Positions 1-12,158 are shown, numbered from the stretch's first letter. The stretch is 64,000 nt of DNA from Bursaphelenchus xylophilus (GCA_904066235.2 CAJFCV020000002.1:3224001-3288000); one strand, 5' to 3'. Numbers and translations: made by a program. The notes: generated from the sequence alone by a model not told the origin.

Positions 1-254
1 TGAGTCAATTAAAATTGATGGGGAGAAAGTTTGTTTTGGTTGATGGAAGAAAATGACTTCAGATGCAGGCTTGATGTCTATGTCAGTGGTCTATTTCGGC
101 TGCAAAATTCAAGGAGGTTGTAGCGACACAAATGATACTGATATATAGCTTCTTTTCTTCCCTCCAAAAGGGCCGTCTACTCAAAGAAACAGCTCTCTTC
201 GACCAGAGAAGGGATGCAACCAATTGCCTGCAGGATGCAATTTGATGCGTTCTT

Positions 255-408
255 TGAATCTCGGGAAAATGTTGAGCATTTTGACGCATCGAAAGTCGCA
301 TCGCCGTCGAGGAAATGAATTGTGCCGCTGCAAAATAAAGTTGCTTTTCACTTCAGCGACACGACCAGCGCAGCGGCAATGCGCTCATTATTTTTCCGAC
401 AGACTGAT
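255..408. repeat. MITE, type 1 interior
   Basis: The left end carries TCGGGAAAAT and the right end reads TTTTTCCGACAGACTGA, the inverted counterpart. The interior has the type 1 blocks GCATCGAAA and CACTTCAGCGACACGA. The left terminus is degraded. Confidence 0.75.
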
Positions 409-876
409 ATTACAGTGGAGCCCCTGTAAGATGATCTCCAAAAAGTTAAAACCCGTAAATAAACCTCCGCACAACGAAATCCTTCTATAACGAAGCTGTT
501 CTTGGTCTTTGAAATTATTTGTGCGGAAATGTCAATGCGTCTTGACCAAGTCTTTTCAAAGTCGATTCCGAACACCGAAAACCCCACCTCGAAACTGTAA
601 ACGAACCCAACGTAGTCAACCATGATGTGTACAAGGCAAAACACGCGGCGAGTTTGGGCAAGAAAACATAATTTCTCGGGTTTCCGCTCGACTTTTTCCC
701 CTCCAAAAAACGTCCAATGAATAAAATAACATTCGACGGGACTTCCGGTAAGATTATTCTTGTGTTTTGCCGGAGGGCTGGAACGGTCTTGGAATGTAAA
801 AATTAATCAAAGACCTGAGGTTGTCTGGGAAAATAAGTGTAGGAAGGAAGTGGTGGCTAAAAATAGGCGCTTTTTA

Positions 877-1032
877 TCAGTGTGTCGGGAAAATAATGAG
901 CACAATGTCGCGGCGCCAATCGTGTCGCTAAAGTGAAAAGAACTTTTACTTTTCCGCTACGCAATTCATTTTCTCGGCGGCAATGCGATCTTCAATGCGA
1001 AAGAGTGCTCATTATTTTCCCGACAAGCTGAC
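877..1032. repeat. MITE, type 1 interior
   Basis: Begins TCAGTGTGTCGGGAAAATAA and ends TTTTCCCGACAAGCTGA. The interior reads GTCGCTAAAGTGAAAAG and TTCATTTTCTCGGCGGC, as in the other type 1 copies. Confidence 0.8.
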
Positions 1033-1171
1033 AGCCCGTTTGCATAATTGCTGAAGTGATTTCGGACTAAACTTGGCGGCATGCACAGTGCAAAAGAAGT
1101 GCACTTTACACTGTGCAATTTGTCGCTTTTTGCACCGTGAAAAGCTTTATTTCGGCTGTCGCTTGCTCCTT

Positions 1172-1313
1172 AGGCTGTCCGTCGAGAAAAAAATTAGCAA
1201 AATGTCGATCGCGTCGCTGAATTAAAAAGCAATTTGATTTTGTAGCGAGACAGTTCATTTTCTCGGCGGCGATGCGATTTTCGATAGTGCTCATTATTTT
1301 CCCGACGGACTGA
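1172..1313. repeat. MITE, type 1 interior, diverged left end
   Basis: The left end GGCTGTCCGTCGAGAAAAA is a diverged version of the shared terminus. The right end TTTTCCCGACGGACTGA is clear, and the interior matches type 1. Confidence 0.7.
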
Positions 1314-2822
1314 ATATACAAATTGACTTTAATTTGTGCCAAGTTTTATCAAAATCTGAGCGTCGCACTTTTCCTTTGTAAAATAACCGTCGCTAAATCA
1401 TCCCAAAATGTCCGCTTCCCCATCTGACCCACATCCTGAAGACGAGGGGGGTTCACCTTTCCCTTTCCCGATTCCTCAATCACCTCTTTCTCGAATTTGA
1501 TTTCCCTCCCATTCTTCGCCAATCCAAACAAAACACCAGATGTGTCCATCCTTAAAATTGGTATCCTCTCTCGTCTCGAAGCACCTTTTTGTTACGCAAG
1601 TTGGAGTCAAGGGGGAGGGAAAGGTAATGAGAGATGCGATCCAACATGCCCGGCCAATACAAGGTGATTTGCAGGGAGTATAAAGTAGAGGATAAAATGA
1701 GGAGGAGGGATGTAAAAGTTGGTACAAAGTTGATCAAAGACACGTGAGATAAAACTTGCCTCCCTGGAAATTTTCGGATTTCCCGGAAAGGCCGCAATTT
1801 TCGGCCAGTGCTATGTCTACTGGATGGTTTTGAAAAATTGTGAAAAACGGAGATTTTGGAAATTTCATGAAATGCTACGTAAGGAATTACAAAAAATAAA
1901 AAAAAATGTTTGCTATAGGAAGGGTTTAATGTATGAAATCTCAGGCGATTATAGAGAGGCTTTGTTATATGGAGCTTTTAAAATATGGCAAAATAATGGT
2001 TCTCTCTTGGACCGTTCTCCGAGTTTCGCGTTCTTTTTCGGCCGCAAAGATGGGTCAACGCTTCGCCTGCTCCTCGAAAGCGGAGGATAAAACTTCCTGG
2101 GACGTGTGCAAAATTTACAAAAAAGAAAAGGCCCAAAAAATATTTGCTACGGAGAGGTTTCATTGCAAGGAGGTCCGGCTTGAAGTAAAATTGAAACATG
2201 GGGACCTTTGGAGTTGTTTGTAATACAGAGGTTTTGTTGGGTGGCTATATAAAAAATAAGTTATACAGAGGTTTTACGGTAAAAAACAGTTTTTCTAAAA
2301 TTCTAATAACATGCAACGTATTTTACCCCAGGTTTTTAAAATTTTACCCGCTACTTTTACAAGAACCACGGTAAAAATAAAAAAAACAAAGAAATTCATA
2401 AAATAATATTTTTTTATATTCCCCACCTCTTTAATCCCCCTCCCCCCTCATAAATCCTTCATTAATTTTGCGGATATTCAAATTTGCGGCTTTAAAATAA
2501 GCTCAATTTGCCACCCAAAACTCTTTGGCATAAGAATTTGATCCGCCTGAAGAATGCCACTTTACCCCGTTGCTTTTCGCACTTTCAAATCCGCCAAATG
2601 AGCCGAGAGCGAGCTTCGTGGGGTGGGGAAAAACGCCGCCTAAACTTGGCAATCTTTTTTGGACCTGCAAAGTTAATGGAGGAGGAAGTTGTTTTTAGGG
2701 GCGCGCGGGATAATTTTGAAACAAATTGGAGAGCTGTTATGTGGAAAAAGTTGTTATAACAAATAAAAAATTTGGAATACCAAAATCATTCCAGCTGCCT
2801 TGCGAACGGGCTGGTACTCCTA

Positions 2823-4383
2823 CAGTATGCGTCATAATTATAACCGCACTTTAAAAATGAGTGTAACTTTTGTGATTGTGAATAGAAATGTGTGATATTT
2901 GGCACCAATGTGCATCAGTGTACTAGCAATGATGTCCCAAAAAATTATTTTGAAGAGTTTCCGCATTTTAGAGAAAAGCTCGAAAAACCAAAATTATGAT
3001 ACTTTTCGGTGTCGCAAAATTATAACCGCATTTGCGAATTTGGGGTACTACCCTAAGAAAAACACAGGATATCAATAACTGATGTTTAGTTACGCTCCCT
3101 GAGGCCTCAATAACTCCCATCACACGACCCGAAACCCTCTGGGCAAAATTTTTTGGCGCATACTGACCCATCTTGTCCCTTAATCGGAAAACGGCAGATT
3201 TTCGCTCAGTTAGACCGTTGGGCTCAAGTTGTCCGGAATTTCCTGGTCGTCACGGAAGCCTTTAACAAATCTAAATGTTATGGCAGACAAAAGTTGACCA
3301 CTGCTTCTGGTTGAAGAGAAATAATCCGCCGGACTTCTAACTCCGCCATCTCTGGGGTTCACTTAAATCAAGAACTGAGCTTCATTAGTAGCGGAAGCAC
3401 CGTGATGAAGGTCGGAAAACACAGCGACGTCATCAGAAGGTATCATGTGAAGCTGTGACCCCAGCTGACCCCGGTTTACGGCAATCCACAGCCGAAATTT
3501 GCCAAGGAGACATTCACAACAGAGGCTGATTAGTGGAAGGTCGCTGAAACTGACGTTAGACCGTTGCAATACCATATTCTTTGTGGATTGCGTAGTGACA
3601 CGATGCCCTGACGGTTTTACATACCAAAGGCATGACATTAAAAACGTATCGCGTCGCTTCTCGTGTCGTAATTATAGAGGCCGCCCGTTGATGACTTCGG
3701 GCGCCTTCAAGAAAGCCGTAGGCCTTCCGTCCGCGGCCACAGCAACTCAAATGAATAACTTCGAGTACTACGAAGTCTTAGGCGAACATCTGGTACCGTA
3801 CTGGCAATCTGGCTATACTTTTGTTGGAGAATGCCCACGTCCACCATAGCAGGTCGACATACCAGTCCCTTTGACAGCAAGGCATTTGCCACCATAGACT
3901 CACTCGCATATTCCCTGGGTTTAAATCCGATAGGAAACTTGTGGGGCCTCCTCACCCGTTGATTACATCGCTGCAACTAGCGGTATTCTACCGTAACTAA
4001 GCGAAAATCTGCCGTTTTCCGATTCAGGGACAAGATGGGTCAGTATGCGCCAAAAAAATTTGCCCAGAGGGTTTCGGGTCGTGTGATGGGCGTTATTGAG
4101 GCCTCAGGGAGCGTAACTAAACATCAGTTATTGATATCCTGTGTTTTTATTAGGGTAGTACCCCAAATTCGCAAATGCGGTTATAATTTTGCGACACCGA
4201 AAAGTATCATAATTTTGGTTTTTCGAGCTTTTCTCTAAAATGCGGAAACTCTTCAAAATAATTTTTTGGGACATCATTGCTAGTACACTGATGCACATTG
4301 GTGCCAAATATCACACATTTCTATTCACAATCACAAAAGTTACACTCATTTTTAAAGTGCGGTTATAATTATGACGCATACTG
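2823..4383. mobile_element. Tc1-like DNA transposon with long inverted repeats
   Basis: The ends read CAGTATGCGTCATAATTATA at 2823 and its inverse up to 4383, each flanked by TA (2821-2822 and 4384-4385), the target of the Tc1/mariner superfamily. The arms run for about 385 bp (2823-3210 and 3998-4383) and are nearly identical. The middle contains a decayed transposase on the plus strand. Long arms of this kind are known for Tc3-like elements; the subfamily assignment is an inference. The arms are better preserved than the coding core, which suggests late mobilisation in trans or gene conversion between arms. Confidence 0.85.
3499..3965 (+). pseudogene. Decayed Tc1/Tc3-like DDE transposase
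   Basis: This was the enzyme that cut and rejoined the surrounding element. The first frame (3499-3849) contains CPDGFTYQRHD, MTSGAFKKAV and NNFEYYEVLGEHLVPYW, which match the order of motifs in Tc1-family catalytic domains. The match then jumps frame to ENAHVHHSRST, the usual DNAPIHxSR block, and again to LAYSLGLNPIGNLWGLLTR, the usual SPDLNPIENLW block. At least two frameshifts are present, and the expected acidic catalytic positions look altered (DNAP has become ENAH, SPDLNP has become SLGLNP). The N-terminal DNA-binding part is not recognisable. No activity is expected. Confidence 0.75.
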
Positions 4384-4509
4384 TACTAATCATTCCTGAA
4401 AGTGCGTAGACATTTTTCGGCCTTTTCGCATCGAACTGCAACTGCCAACTGAAATTTTGCAGTCCAAAAAAAGCCGCTTAAATCGCTATATGACTTTACG
4501 GACGAGTTA

Positions 4510-4737
4510 TCAGTCCGTCGGGAAAATAACGAGCACTCTGTCGCATCGAAAATCACACCGCCGCCGCCGAAATGAATCGTGGCGCAGCAAAGCAAACTTT
4601 TGTTTTCGCACAGTGCATATCGCACTCCGGTGACTTTCCGAAAGGACCAGGTCCAGAAGCTGTGTAATGGCGTTTTTTGAATCATTCTTTGGGATTTTTG
4701 ATGCGACAGAGTGCTCATTATTTTCCCGACAGACTGA
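4510..4737. repeat. MITE, type 1, enlarged interior
   Basis: The ends are TCAGTCCGTCGGGAAAATAA and TTTTCCCGACAGACTGA. At about 228 bp it is longer than the usual 150 bp, because an extra block containing GCACAGTGCA and TGACTTTCCGAAAGGACC has been gained in the middle, probably a second, unrelated insertion. Confidence 0.75.
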
Positions 4738-5243
4738 CAGACCGCTGATAGCACAACACACCTAAAAAGCAATGCATTTCATTTCAGTTTCAACCATTCC
4801 AGCGACTTTACGAAGGACTACTTTGACGAATTTATCTCCCGCTCCCTTACATTTCCTTGCACTAATTTCTGATTACAATGGAAATGAGCTCAAATGCCCT
4901 CAAAAATCGTATATTACTCCTCAAAGATTAATGAATTAAAATATTTCGCCGCAATTGCAAAAGAATGGAGGAACAAGCGCCGGAGCCGTTATATTTTTTT
5001 GTGTTGCAGCCCTCGTCTTATGCTAACGAGGTTAACGGGATTTGACATGGAGAAGATTTTGAAATGGGCAACGACGCGCCTCAAAGTGCATATAAAACTA
5101 ACAAAATTGAATGAGATTGGACGTCCGCGGAGATGGAAAGAGGAGATCCAGCAGTAAAAATCTGGATTGATTTCAAAGCTTCGAAGTTTTTGTAGGGAGA
5201 AAGGCAGTAGAATTGGAGAGGAATGGTAAAATTTGATGTTTTG

Positions 5244-5440
5244 ATATACAGTGGTCCAGTGGCAAAAGGCGTAACATTTCGCATCCGGGAAGTAGCAAAA
5301 ATGTGGCAAAATGCTTCCCTCTCCAAGCGAAAAAACTCCGATTTCAAAAACGCGCGTTTCAAAAAGAAGTGTTTTCACTTGGAGACGGAAGCATTTTGCC
5401 ACATTTTTGATGCTTCCCGGATGCAAAATGGTACGTTTTT
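5244..5440. repeat. Small foldback element (copy A)
   Basis: Inverted arms carry GCATCCGGGAAGTAGCAAAA on the left and the inverse of it on the right, around a short centre with ACGCGCGTTT. A second, diverged copy lies at 43118-43330. Exact ends and target duplication could not be fixed. Confidence 0.6.
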
Positions 5441-7181
5441 TTGCCAATCTTTCGGGTCTGTCACTGTACAGTGCCTCCCAGGTGTTTGATTCCACCCCAT
5501 TTTTTTGATCATACTTCGGACGGTTCTTTCCCAAATGTCATGAAATTTCACACAGGTATTAACCAACCTTTAGAAATGAGCTACACAAGGTTTGATCCCA
5601 TTTGGTTTCAATACTCGGGCGTTATGGCTATTTTTCCAAATTCAGGGTGTCCTAAGTCCTAAAAAGTTTTAACAGGGCAAAAGGCGAGAAATTTTGCTGC
5701 GAGAAATCCACATTATTATCTAGACATACTGTTATTAAAAAATGAAAAATACATACTACGAACAACTGCTACATACCAAAACCTCTCTATTGCAAACAAT
5801 TTCACGGAATAATTTTTTTTGACCATTCCAGTTCATTGTCCAAATGTTGGTCTGCAAACCGTGACCATTCCAATTAAACTCTTTACAATTTCCACTGTCC
5901 ACGATCCCCCAAAACTTGGCTCAATGTGAGATTACGCCCGCCAGTCTTGCTGGAGATTATCAGCTTAGCCCCTCAGAAAACTTTTCCTTCAAAGATTTTG
6001 CGAACACAACGGAAGAGGGTTTTTTGGTGGGTTTCCGTGTGTTTTCCCCACATTTTTGGACAAATCTTGTTATTTTTTTTCAAAACAAAACACGTTATGG
6101 TTATAAACTGTACTTGGTGGGCCAAAAAAATCCGACAGGGAAAATAACTGATACTCTGCAATGGAAAGAAGATAGAAGCGTTTGGGGTATAGCAGGTTCA
6201 AATTAGGGGAGTTTGATTCATGCTCATAGTAAAATTTTGTGATTATCGGTCTGTCGTGAAAATAATGAGCAAAATAGGGTGCACCAATCGCATCGCTAAA
6301 GTAAAAAGCAATTTTATTTTGCCACGACGCAATTATTTTTCTCATCGGCGATACGATTTTCGATGCGACAGAGTTCTCCCGACAGCCTGATACCATAGTA
6401 TTCAATAAGTCATTTTGTAAGGCAAAAAAAATGGATTCAAAAAAATCAAGGCAAAAAATGCAAAAATTCTCTCATATTCCCCCCAAAAAAATCGGTGTCC
6501 CACGTAGAAACCCGCAATTGCAATGCGCAATAATCTCGGTCGCTCCTTGCACTAATTCCTCCAAAATTTATAACGTTATGTCTCTTTTGGGTTGGCGCGC
6601 TTGAATTTGATGCGCAAAATGAATGTAAGGGCTTAGCGGACGCCAATTTGCATATGTAAACGAGGCATATGGGATTCAAGTCGGGCTGGAGGCAAAGTTT
6701 TTTTTGGACTTCTTCAAGTCTGATTTCCAAGAAATGCGTCTAAAAGGCGCGGTTCGAAACGTGGTTTGCGGTTTTGGAAACACAAGAGCGGGAATGTTGT
6801 CGTCTTTTTCATGATAATTTTCAAAATTGAGGAAGGTTTTCATTAATTTGCTCGAAAAAATTGCGTACTTTTACATCCTTTTTATTACTCCAAATAATGC
6901 CCTGTGATACAACGATTCCAACGGTAGCAAAATCATCGCTGGATCTTACGCCATACCTTCAAACGAGTCCTCTGAATATTGTGTCATCACAAAAACTGCG
7001 ACAACAGTACAAATCTGCGCCTGGAAAACGCGAACTAAAGGATACGTCCACTGGAAGCCTTCACTGTGCTGATTTTTTGCACCGCAAATTATGTATCGTT
7101 AAAAAATTACAGGAGCTTGTACACATGACATCAACTATATAACGCTATAAATACAGGTAGAATTTGAAAACCCGAATGATA
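5441..7181. other. Intergenic region with one MITE and no gene seen
   Basis: Mostly AT-rich sequence without recognisable exons. A diverged type 1 MITE occupies about 6245-6390. Confidence 0.4.
6245..6390. repeat. MITE, type 1, deletion near right end
   Basis: Starts TCGGTCTGTCGTGAAAATAA and ends TCCCGACAGCCTGA. The GCTCATTATTT stretch normally next to the right end is missing, so this copy has a short internal deletion. Confidence 0.7.
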
Positions 7182-7336
7182 TCAGTCAGTCGGGAAAATA
7201 ATGAGGATTTTTCGCAGCAAATTTTCTCGCCTTGTCGATGCCGCGCACAAAATTTGCAGCCTCGGCTGGCGGCCAAAAAGCGATGATGGGCAATTCCAAG
7301 ACCCGACAAATCCACATTATTTTCCCGACAGACCGA
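7182..7336. repeat. MITE, type 2 interior
   Basis: Ends TCAGTCAGTCGGGAAAATAA and TTTTCCCGACAGACCGA. The subterminal sequence is TTTTTCGCAGCAAA on the left and CGACAAATCCACATTA on the right, the hallmark of type 2. Confidence 0.8.
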
Positions 7337-7433
7337 TAGTCACTGGATTTTACTATGAGCATTTAACAAACCACCCAAAAATGAACCTACAGTAAGCAAC
7401 CCAAACGCCTTTATCTTACCTCTATCGTGCAGT

Positions 7434-7587
7434 TTCAGTCGTCGGAAAAATAATGATCACTCCTTCGCATCGAAAATCGCAACGCCGTCGAGAAAAATGA
7501 GGTGTGTCGACGCAAAATCGAATTGATTTTCAGTTCAGTGACACGATTGGCACAGCGATATGTCTCATTATTTTCCCGACAGACTGC
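7434..7587. repeat. MITE, type 1 interior
   Basis: Left end TCAGTCGTCGGAAAAATAAT, right end TTTTCCCGACAGACTG, with type 1 interior blocks GCATCGAAAATCGCA and TTCAGTGACACGA. Confidence 0.75.
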
Positions 7588-8276
7588 TATCTGCCCTCTT
7601 CTCCGAGACGTTCCGCCTCTCCTCGTATTTCTTTTGTCTCAACCAACCGACAATCTCACGCCGCGCACATGCAAAAATTATGCGTCGCTCCTCACACCGC
7701 TTCCGCTAGTTTTGTGTGCGTTTGTTAAGGCGCGCGCGCAGGGCTTCGGATGGCCGCGGTTTCCGGTCCCCCCAAGAGTTAATTGCAGTTTTTCCGTGAA
7801 AAGTCTGCGCCAAAAAATGGACCAAGTGGGGGATGGTTAAAGTGACCGCTGGGAAATGTTTGGCGGCCAACGTTGATGAAGGGGTCTATCAATTATACAT
7901 GAAAGTTTGGAGCAAAATTAGAGAAAATGGGAGGGAAAGAGTGCCCGGAAAGTCTTGTTTTAAAAATTTTGTTGTTGGCTGCCTCGAAAATCTACATGTT
8001 TACTGTGCAACTGATTTTACCAAAATTTGATTTTCAAATTCATAAGTGGGAGAAGGAAAGCCAAAACTTGCAAAAAGGCAAGATTTGTCGCTTTTAACGC
8101 AAGGTGAAATTTTCTTTTTCCCATGCAAGCTTTGGCAATTCTGTAATTACGAATCGACCCCTCATAATTGGCACTCTGCTAACAAAGAATCAACAAAAAG
8201 TCGGGAAAAATAATAAATGAAATTCGAGTAAACAAAAATTCCAGCAGTGTAGTATAAAGAATTATTGCAAATATAT

Positions 8277-8419
8277 CAGCATGTAAATAATAAACACTCT
8301 GTTGCATCGAAAATCGCATCGCCGGCGAGAAACGAAGTTGTGTTAAGTGAACGCAATAAGTCGCTGAAGTGAAAAGCAATTTGATTTTTTCGCGGCGCAA
8401 TTCATTTTCCCGGGGGAAG
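8277..8419. repeat. Left part of a MITE interrupted by the 3.1 kb palindrome
   Basis: Sequence from ATCAGCATGTAAATAATAAACACTCTG to TTCATTTTCCC matches type 1 interiors. The matching right part, TCCATTTTCCCATCGGCAATG to TTTCCAGACAGTCTTA, resumes at 11520-11587. The left part also contains a second start of the interior block near 8360, so two MITE copies may be fused here. Confidence 0.65.
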
Positions 8420-11400
8420 CCCACTTCGCGAGTGGGACACTTCGCGTGAGTCGCATATCCCACTTCGCGTGCACGCGAAATGGGTTTCACGCGAAGTGGG
8501 TAGTCAGCATAGTTCTTAGTACCCACTTCGCGTGACTTGCCAAAAATTGCTGGGGCCCACTTCGCGTGTAGATTTTTTTATTCGTTGCCCACTTCGCGTG
8601 AGATTTGGATTTTCATTGGAATTCACGCGAAGTGTCTCCGGCAAATTTTAATCAACAGGACACTTCGCGTGTACCGTATTTCGTTGGTTTGCCTGATTTT
8701 GGCATTCTGTTTTTGCTGAAATTGTCGCCTTTAGAGTGGTAGGAAAGACTTTTCACGGTCAGTCCTGGGGTTTTTATGAAAAACTGAACCAGAATGATGT
8801 ATAAAACATAAAAATCGGCATAGTTTGGCATGTTTTATACATTTTTGACACTAAAATAAGGTAAAATGATTTTTTAGTTTTAAATCTAGAGCATGCAGTA
8901 AGACTAACTTGGCTTCCTGATGTCCGTCATGGTCCAAGCTTCGCTTAGAACCTATAAAACCCGCCGTTTCACTTCCTCCATACACTCGGTTTTGCAGAAT
9001 AACATCAAGTTATCATGAATAATATAATTTTACTCCTGGAATTATTTTTGTTGCATACTGCCGTGTTTGAAAGATGGATTTCTTCCCAAAAGGTCTGTCT
9101 GACATGTTAAAAGTCTTTACAGGCCCCTTACACGTAAGTTGAAGATTTTGACTCTTAAAAAAACAAAAAATCATCAAAAATCAAAGAAATGTACGAAAGT
9201 CCTTGCCATAACGTTCAAATCTTCAATTTTTGTGTATTATCTGAATTGTTGGTATGTTTACAACGTTTTGTTACCATTTTTCCCTCCGACTTAGCTTTGG
9301 GAGGAACAACATCGTCATGGATAATATCGGGATCATATACTAAAATCGCTTGGAAATCAGTTTTGATGTGTCACAAACACTATAAATAATATATATTCTT
9401 GTTCCTCAGATTATGCTGCACATTTTGGAGTCAAAATTGGATTTACCAATTTTTTACCGTATAACACTTACTACGGTAAAATTTCGTACAATAATCGGGT
9501 AGATCTGAAATCTTGCGTGGAAATGTCTACCTATATGCTAGACAATGCTGCCAAATTTCATCCAGATCCACCCAGTAGTTTCTGAGTTATAAACAATTTT
9601 ATTATTCAAAAAGAGGTTTTTTCAACCTTCAAAATCGCGTTTTCAACCTTACAGTAACTACTGGGCACATTTTCTAAACCTTATCTCAGCTCAACTTTGA
9701 TCAATTTTCGATTTTTAAAAAGTAATTGAAGTAATTCGGACACTGCGAACCACGTGGCAATACTTATTTTTTGTTCCGGCAGCTTTAAAGTATCGAAAAA
9801 CACAATGCCAAAAATTGCCAAAATCGCGCAAAATTTGAATGGTTTCCCGAAGTACGGCTGTTGGACGCTCTCAGCAGCTAAACAAACATTTAAAAGGTCA
9901 CTTCAAATGATTTGCATATTTTTCCCATACCAACTTAGCGGTATATTCCACATGTCCAGTCTTGAAATGCCACCTAAATTGAAATTGATTAAAAGTGCTT
10001 CAAAATGGCAGGAAAAATATAATTTTTATGGTGGTGGCGCTTGAAGGGTTGGAAAAGCTGGAAATGTTTTAAAATTGCAAAAAATGCAATGTAAATTCAA
10101 ATTTCGCGCAATTTTGGCAATTTTTGGCATTGTGTTTTTCGATACTTTAAAGCTGCCGGAACAAAAAATAAGTATTGCCACGTGGTTCGCAGTGTCCGAA
10201 TTACTTCAATTACTTTTTAAAAATCGAAAATTGATCAAAGTTGAGCTGAGATAAGGTTTAGAAAATGTGCCCAGTAGTTACTGTAAGGTTGAAAACGCGA
10301 TTTTGAAGGTTGAAAAAACCTCTTTTTGAATAATAAAATTGTTTATAACTCAGAAACTACTGGGTGGATCTGGATGAAATTTGGCAGCATTGTCTAGCAT
10401 ATAGGTAGACATTTCCACGCAAGATTTCAGATCTACCCGATTATTGTACGAAATTTTACCGTAGTAAGTGTTATACGGTAAAAAATTGGTAAATCCAATT
10501 TTGACTCCAAAATGTGCAGCATAATCTGAGGAACAAGAATATATATTATTTATAGTGTTTGTGACACATCAAAACTGATTTCCAAGCGATTTTAGTATAT
10601 GATCCCGATATTATCCATGACGATGTTTTTCCTCCCAAAGCTAAGTCGGAGGGAAAAATGGTAACAAAACGTTGTAAACATACCAACAATTCAGATAATA
10701 CACAAAAATTGAAGATTTGAACGTTATGGCAAGGACTTTCGTACATTTCTTTGATTTTTGATGATTTTTTGTTTTTTTAAGAGTCAAAATCTTCAACTTA
10801 CGTGTAAGGGGCCTGTAAAGACTTTTAACATGTCAGACAGACCTTTTGGGAAGAAATCCATCTTTCAAACACGGCAGTATGCAACAAAAATAATTCCAGG
10901 AGTAAAATTATATTATTCATGATAACTTGATGTTATTCTGCAAAACCGAGTGTATGGAGGAAGTGAAACGGCGGGTTTTATAGGTTCTAAGCGAAGCTTG
11001 GACCATGACGGACATCAGGAAGCCAAGTTAGTCTTACTGCATGCTCTAGATTTAAAACTAAAAAATCATTTTACCTTATTTTAGTGTCAAAAATGTATAA
11101 AACATGCCAAACTATGCCGATTTTTATGTTTTATACATCATTCTGGTTCAGTTTTTCATAAAAACCTCAGGACTGACCGTGAAAAGTCTTTCCTACCACT
11201 CTAAAGGCGACAATTCCTGCAAAAACAGAATGCCAAAATCAGGCAAACCAACGAAATACGGTACACGCGAAGTGTCCTGTTGATTAAAATTTGCCGGAGA
11301 CACTTCGCGTGAATTCCAATGAAAACCAAATCTCACGCAAAGTGGGCAACGAATAAAAAAATCTACACGCGAAGTGGGCCCCAGCAATTTTTGGCAAGTC

Positions 11401-11514
11401 ACGCGAAGTGGGTACTAAGAACTATGCTGACTACCCACTTCGCGTGAAACCCATTTCGCGTGCACGCGAAGTGGGATATGCGACTCACGCGAAGTGTCCC
11501 ACTCGCGAAGTGGG
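8420..11514. mobile_element. Giant foldback element with arrays of a CACTTCGCGTG motif
   Basis: Near-perfect inverted arms of about 1.42 kb (8420-9840 and 10097-11514) surround a 256 bp unique centre. The outer 250 bp of each arm carries about ten copies, in both orientations, of CACTTCGCGTG. No known transposase was recognised inside, so the element is probably non-autonomous. It sits inside a MITE. The short sequence CATTTTCCC occurs on both sides (within TTCATTTTCCC on the left and TCCATTTTCCC on the right) but does not abut the arms, so a target duplication is not proven. Dense terminal arrays of a short motif are typical of foldback elements and of multiple transposase-binding sites; this role is inferred. 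Confidence 0.85.
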
Positions 11515-12027
11515 TAACACTCCATTTTCCCATCGGCAATGCAATTTTGGATGCGATATTGTGCTCATGACTTTCCAGACAGTCTTATAGAGGAAAAGTA
11601 CATACATGAATTAATGAGCAAAAATCATAAACAAGCCATTAAAGCACCGTAGTCTCTCTGCCATAATTCGGTCCTCATAAGACTCTGTGGACTTGGCCAA
11701 CCCGGATCGTCAAACTCTCTGTTGTGAGATGGAGAGCAGGTCTTGCGTCAAATTTGTTCGATGCGTTGTTGCTTGTTTTGGTCATTGAAGGAAGTTTGAT
11801 TGCTCTGCGTGTAAGATCTTTGTGCAGTTATGGGCTGATCAATGGAATGGGTTAAGCTTATTTTCTGTTTGTTTCTGACTTCTGACTTGGAGCTTGTTGT
11901 ATTCCTTTCCTTTCAACCGTAGTTCTCGGAAATGAGAGAACAGCGCGTGTTCAATCAGAGAACGGTAAGCTCATAGCGATGAAAAGCCACGTTGCAAATA
12001 TACAATTCTTAGGCTTGCTTTTGAACT

Positions 12028-12158
12028 GACAATGTCGCTGCGCCACTTGCGTCGCTGAAGTGAAAAAGAATTTGATTTTCTTTTCGACACGATTCATTTT
12101 CTCGACGACGATGCTATTTTCGATGCGACAAATGCTGATTACTTCCGTGTCAGACTGA
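12028..12158. repeat. MITE, type 1, left end missing
   Basis: The interior GTCGCTGAAGTGAAAAAG and TTCATTTTCTCGACGACGATG and the right end GTCAGACTGA are clear. The left terminus is lost. Confidence 0.65.

Larger units (their letters stand above)
1..2820. other. Repeat-rich region without a recognised gene
   Basis: No convincing coding exon was seen. It holds three MITE copies (listed separately), a short patch of GCACAGTGCA-type repeat near 1080-1140, and one copy of the dispersed GACGCTCAGATTTT motif on the minus strand near 1340-1370. An open minus-strand stretch at 1400-1550 has charged, protein-like composition but no recognisable family and no matching exons. Confidence 0.5.
8217..11745 (-). 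pseudogene. Remnant paralogue of the membrane-protein gene at 15-17 kb, split by nested transposons
   Basis: Two separated pieces match the minus-strand gene at 15105-17142. At 8217-8276 there is a copy of the sequence immediately downstream of that gene's stop (15045-15097), differing at only a few positions. At 11648-11745 there is a copy of its penultimate coding exon; in the matching frame it reads SGLAKSTESYEDRI against SGLAKSAESYEDRI, with differences mainly at third codon positions, but an in-frame TGA lies just before. The order and orientation agree with the intact locus. Between the pieces sit a MITE starting at 8277 and a 3.1 kb palindrome. The last exon and upstream exons are missing or unrecognisable. 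It looks like an old gene copy that evolved under constraint before decaying. Confidence 0.6.

Noticed and set aside
409..520. CAGTGGAGCCCCTGTAA with TTCTATAACGAAG, resembling pogo/Tigger-type ends, and similar phrases near 2225-2275 and 51970-52080
   Set aside because: Only short resemblance; no matching inverted partner with a TA target could be fixed and no transposase was seen.
1349..1549. Minus-strand open frame with protein-like composition (KNGREIKFEKEVIEESGKGK)
   Set aside because: No family recognised, no supporting splice partners, and its 3' end runs into a dispersed repeat.
9189..9389. 66-codon open frame with a mirrored copy at 10546-10746
   Set aside because: The two are the same sequence in the inverted arms of the foldback element; there is no recognisable domain and no further coding context.
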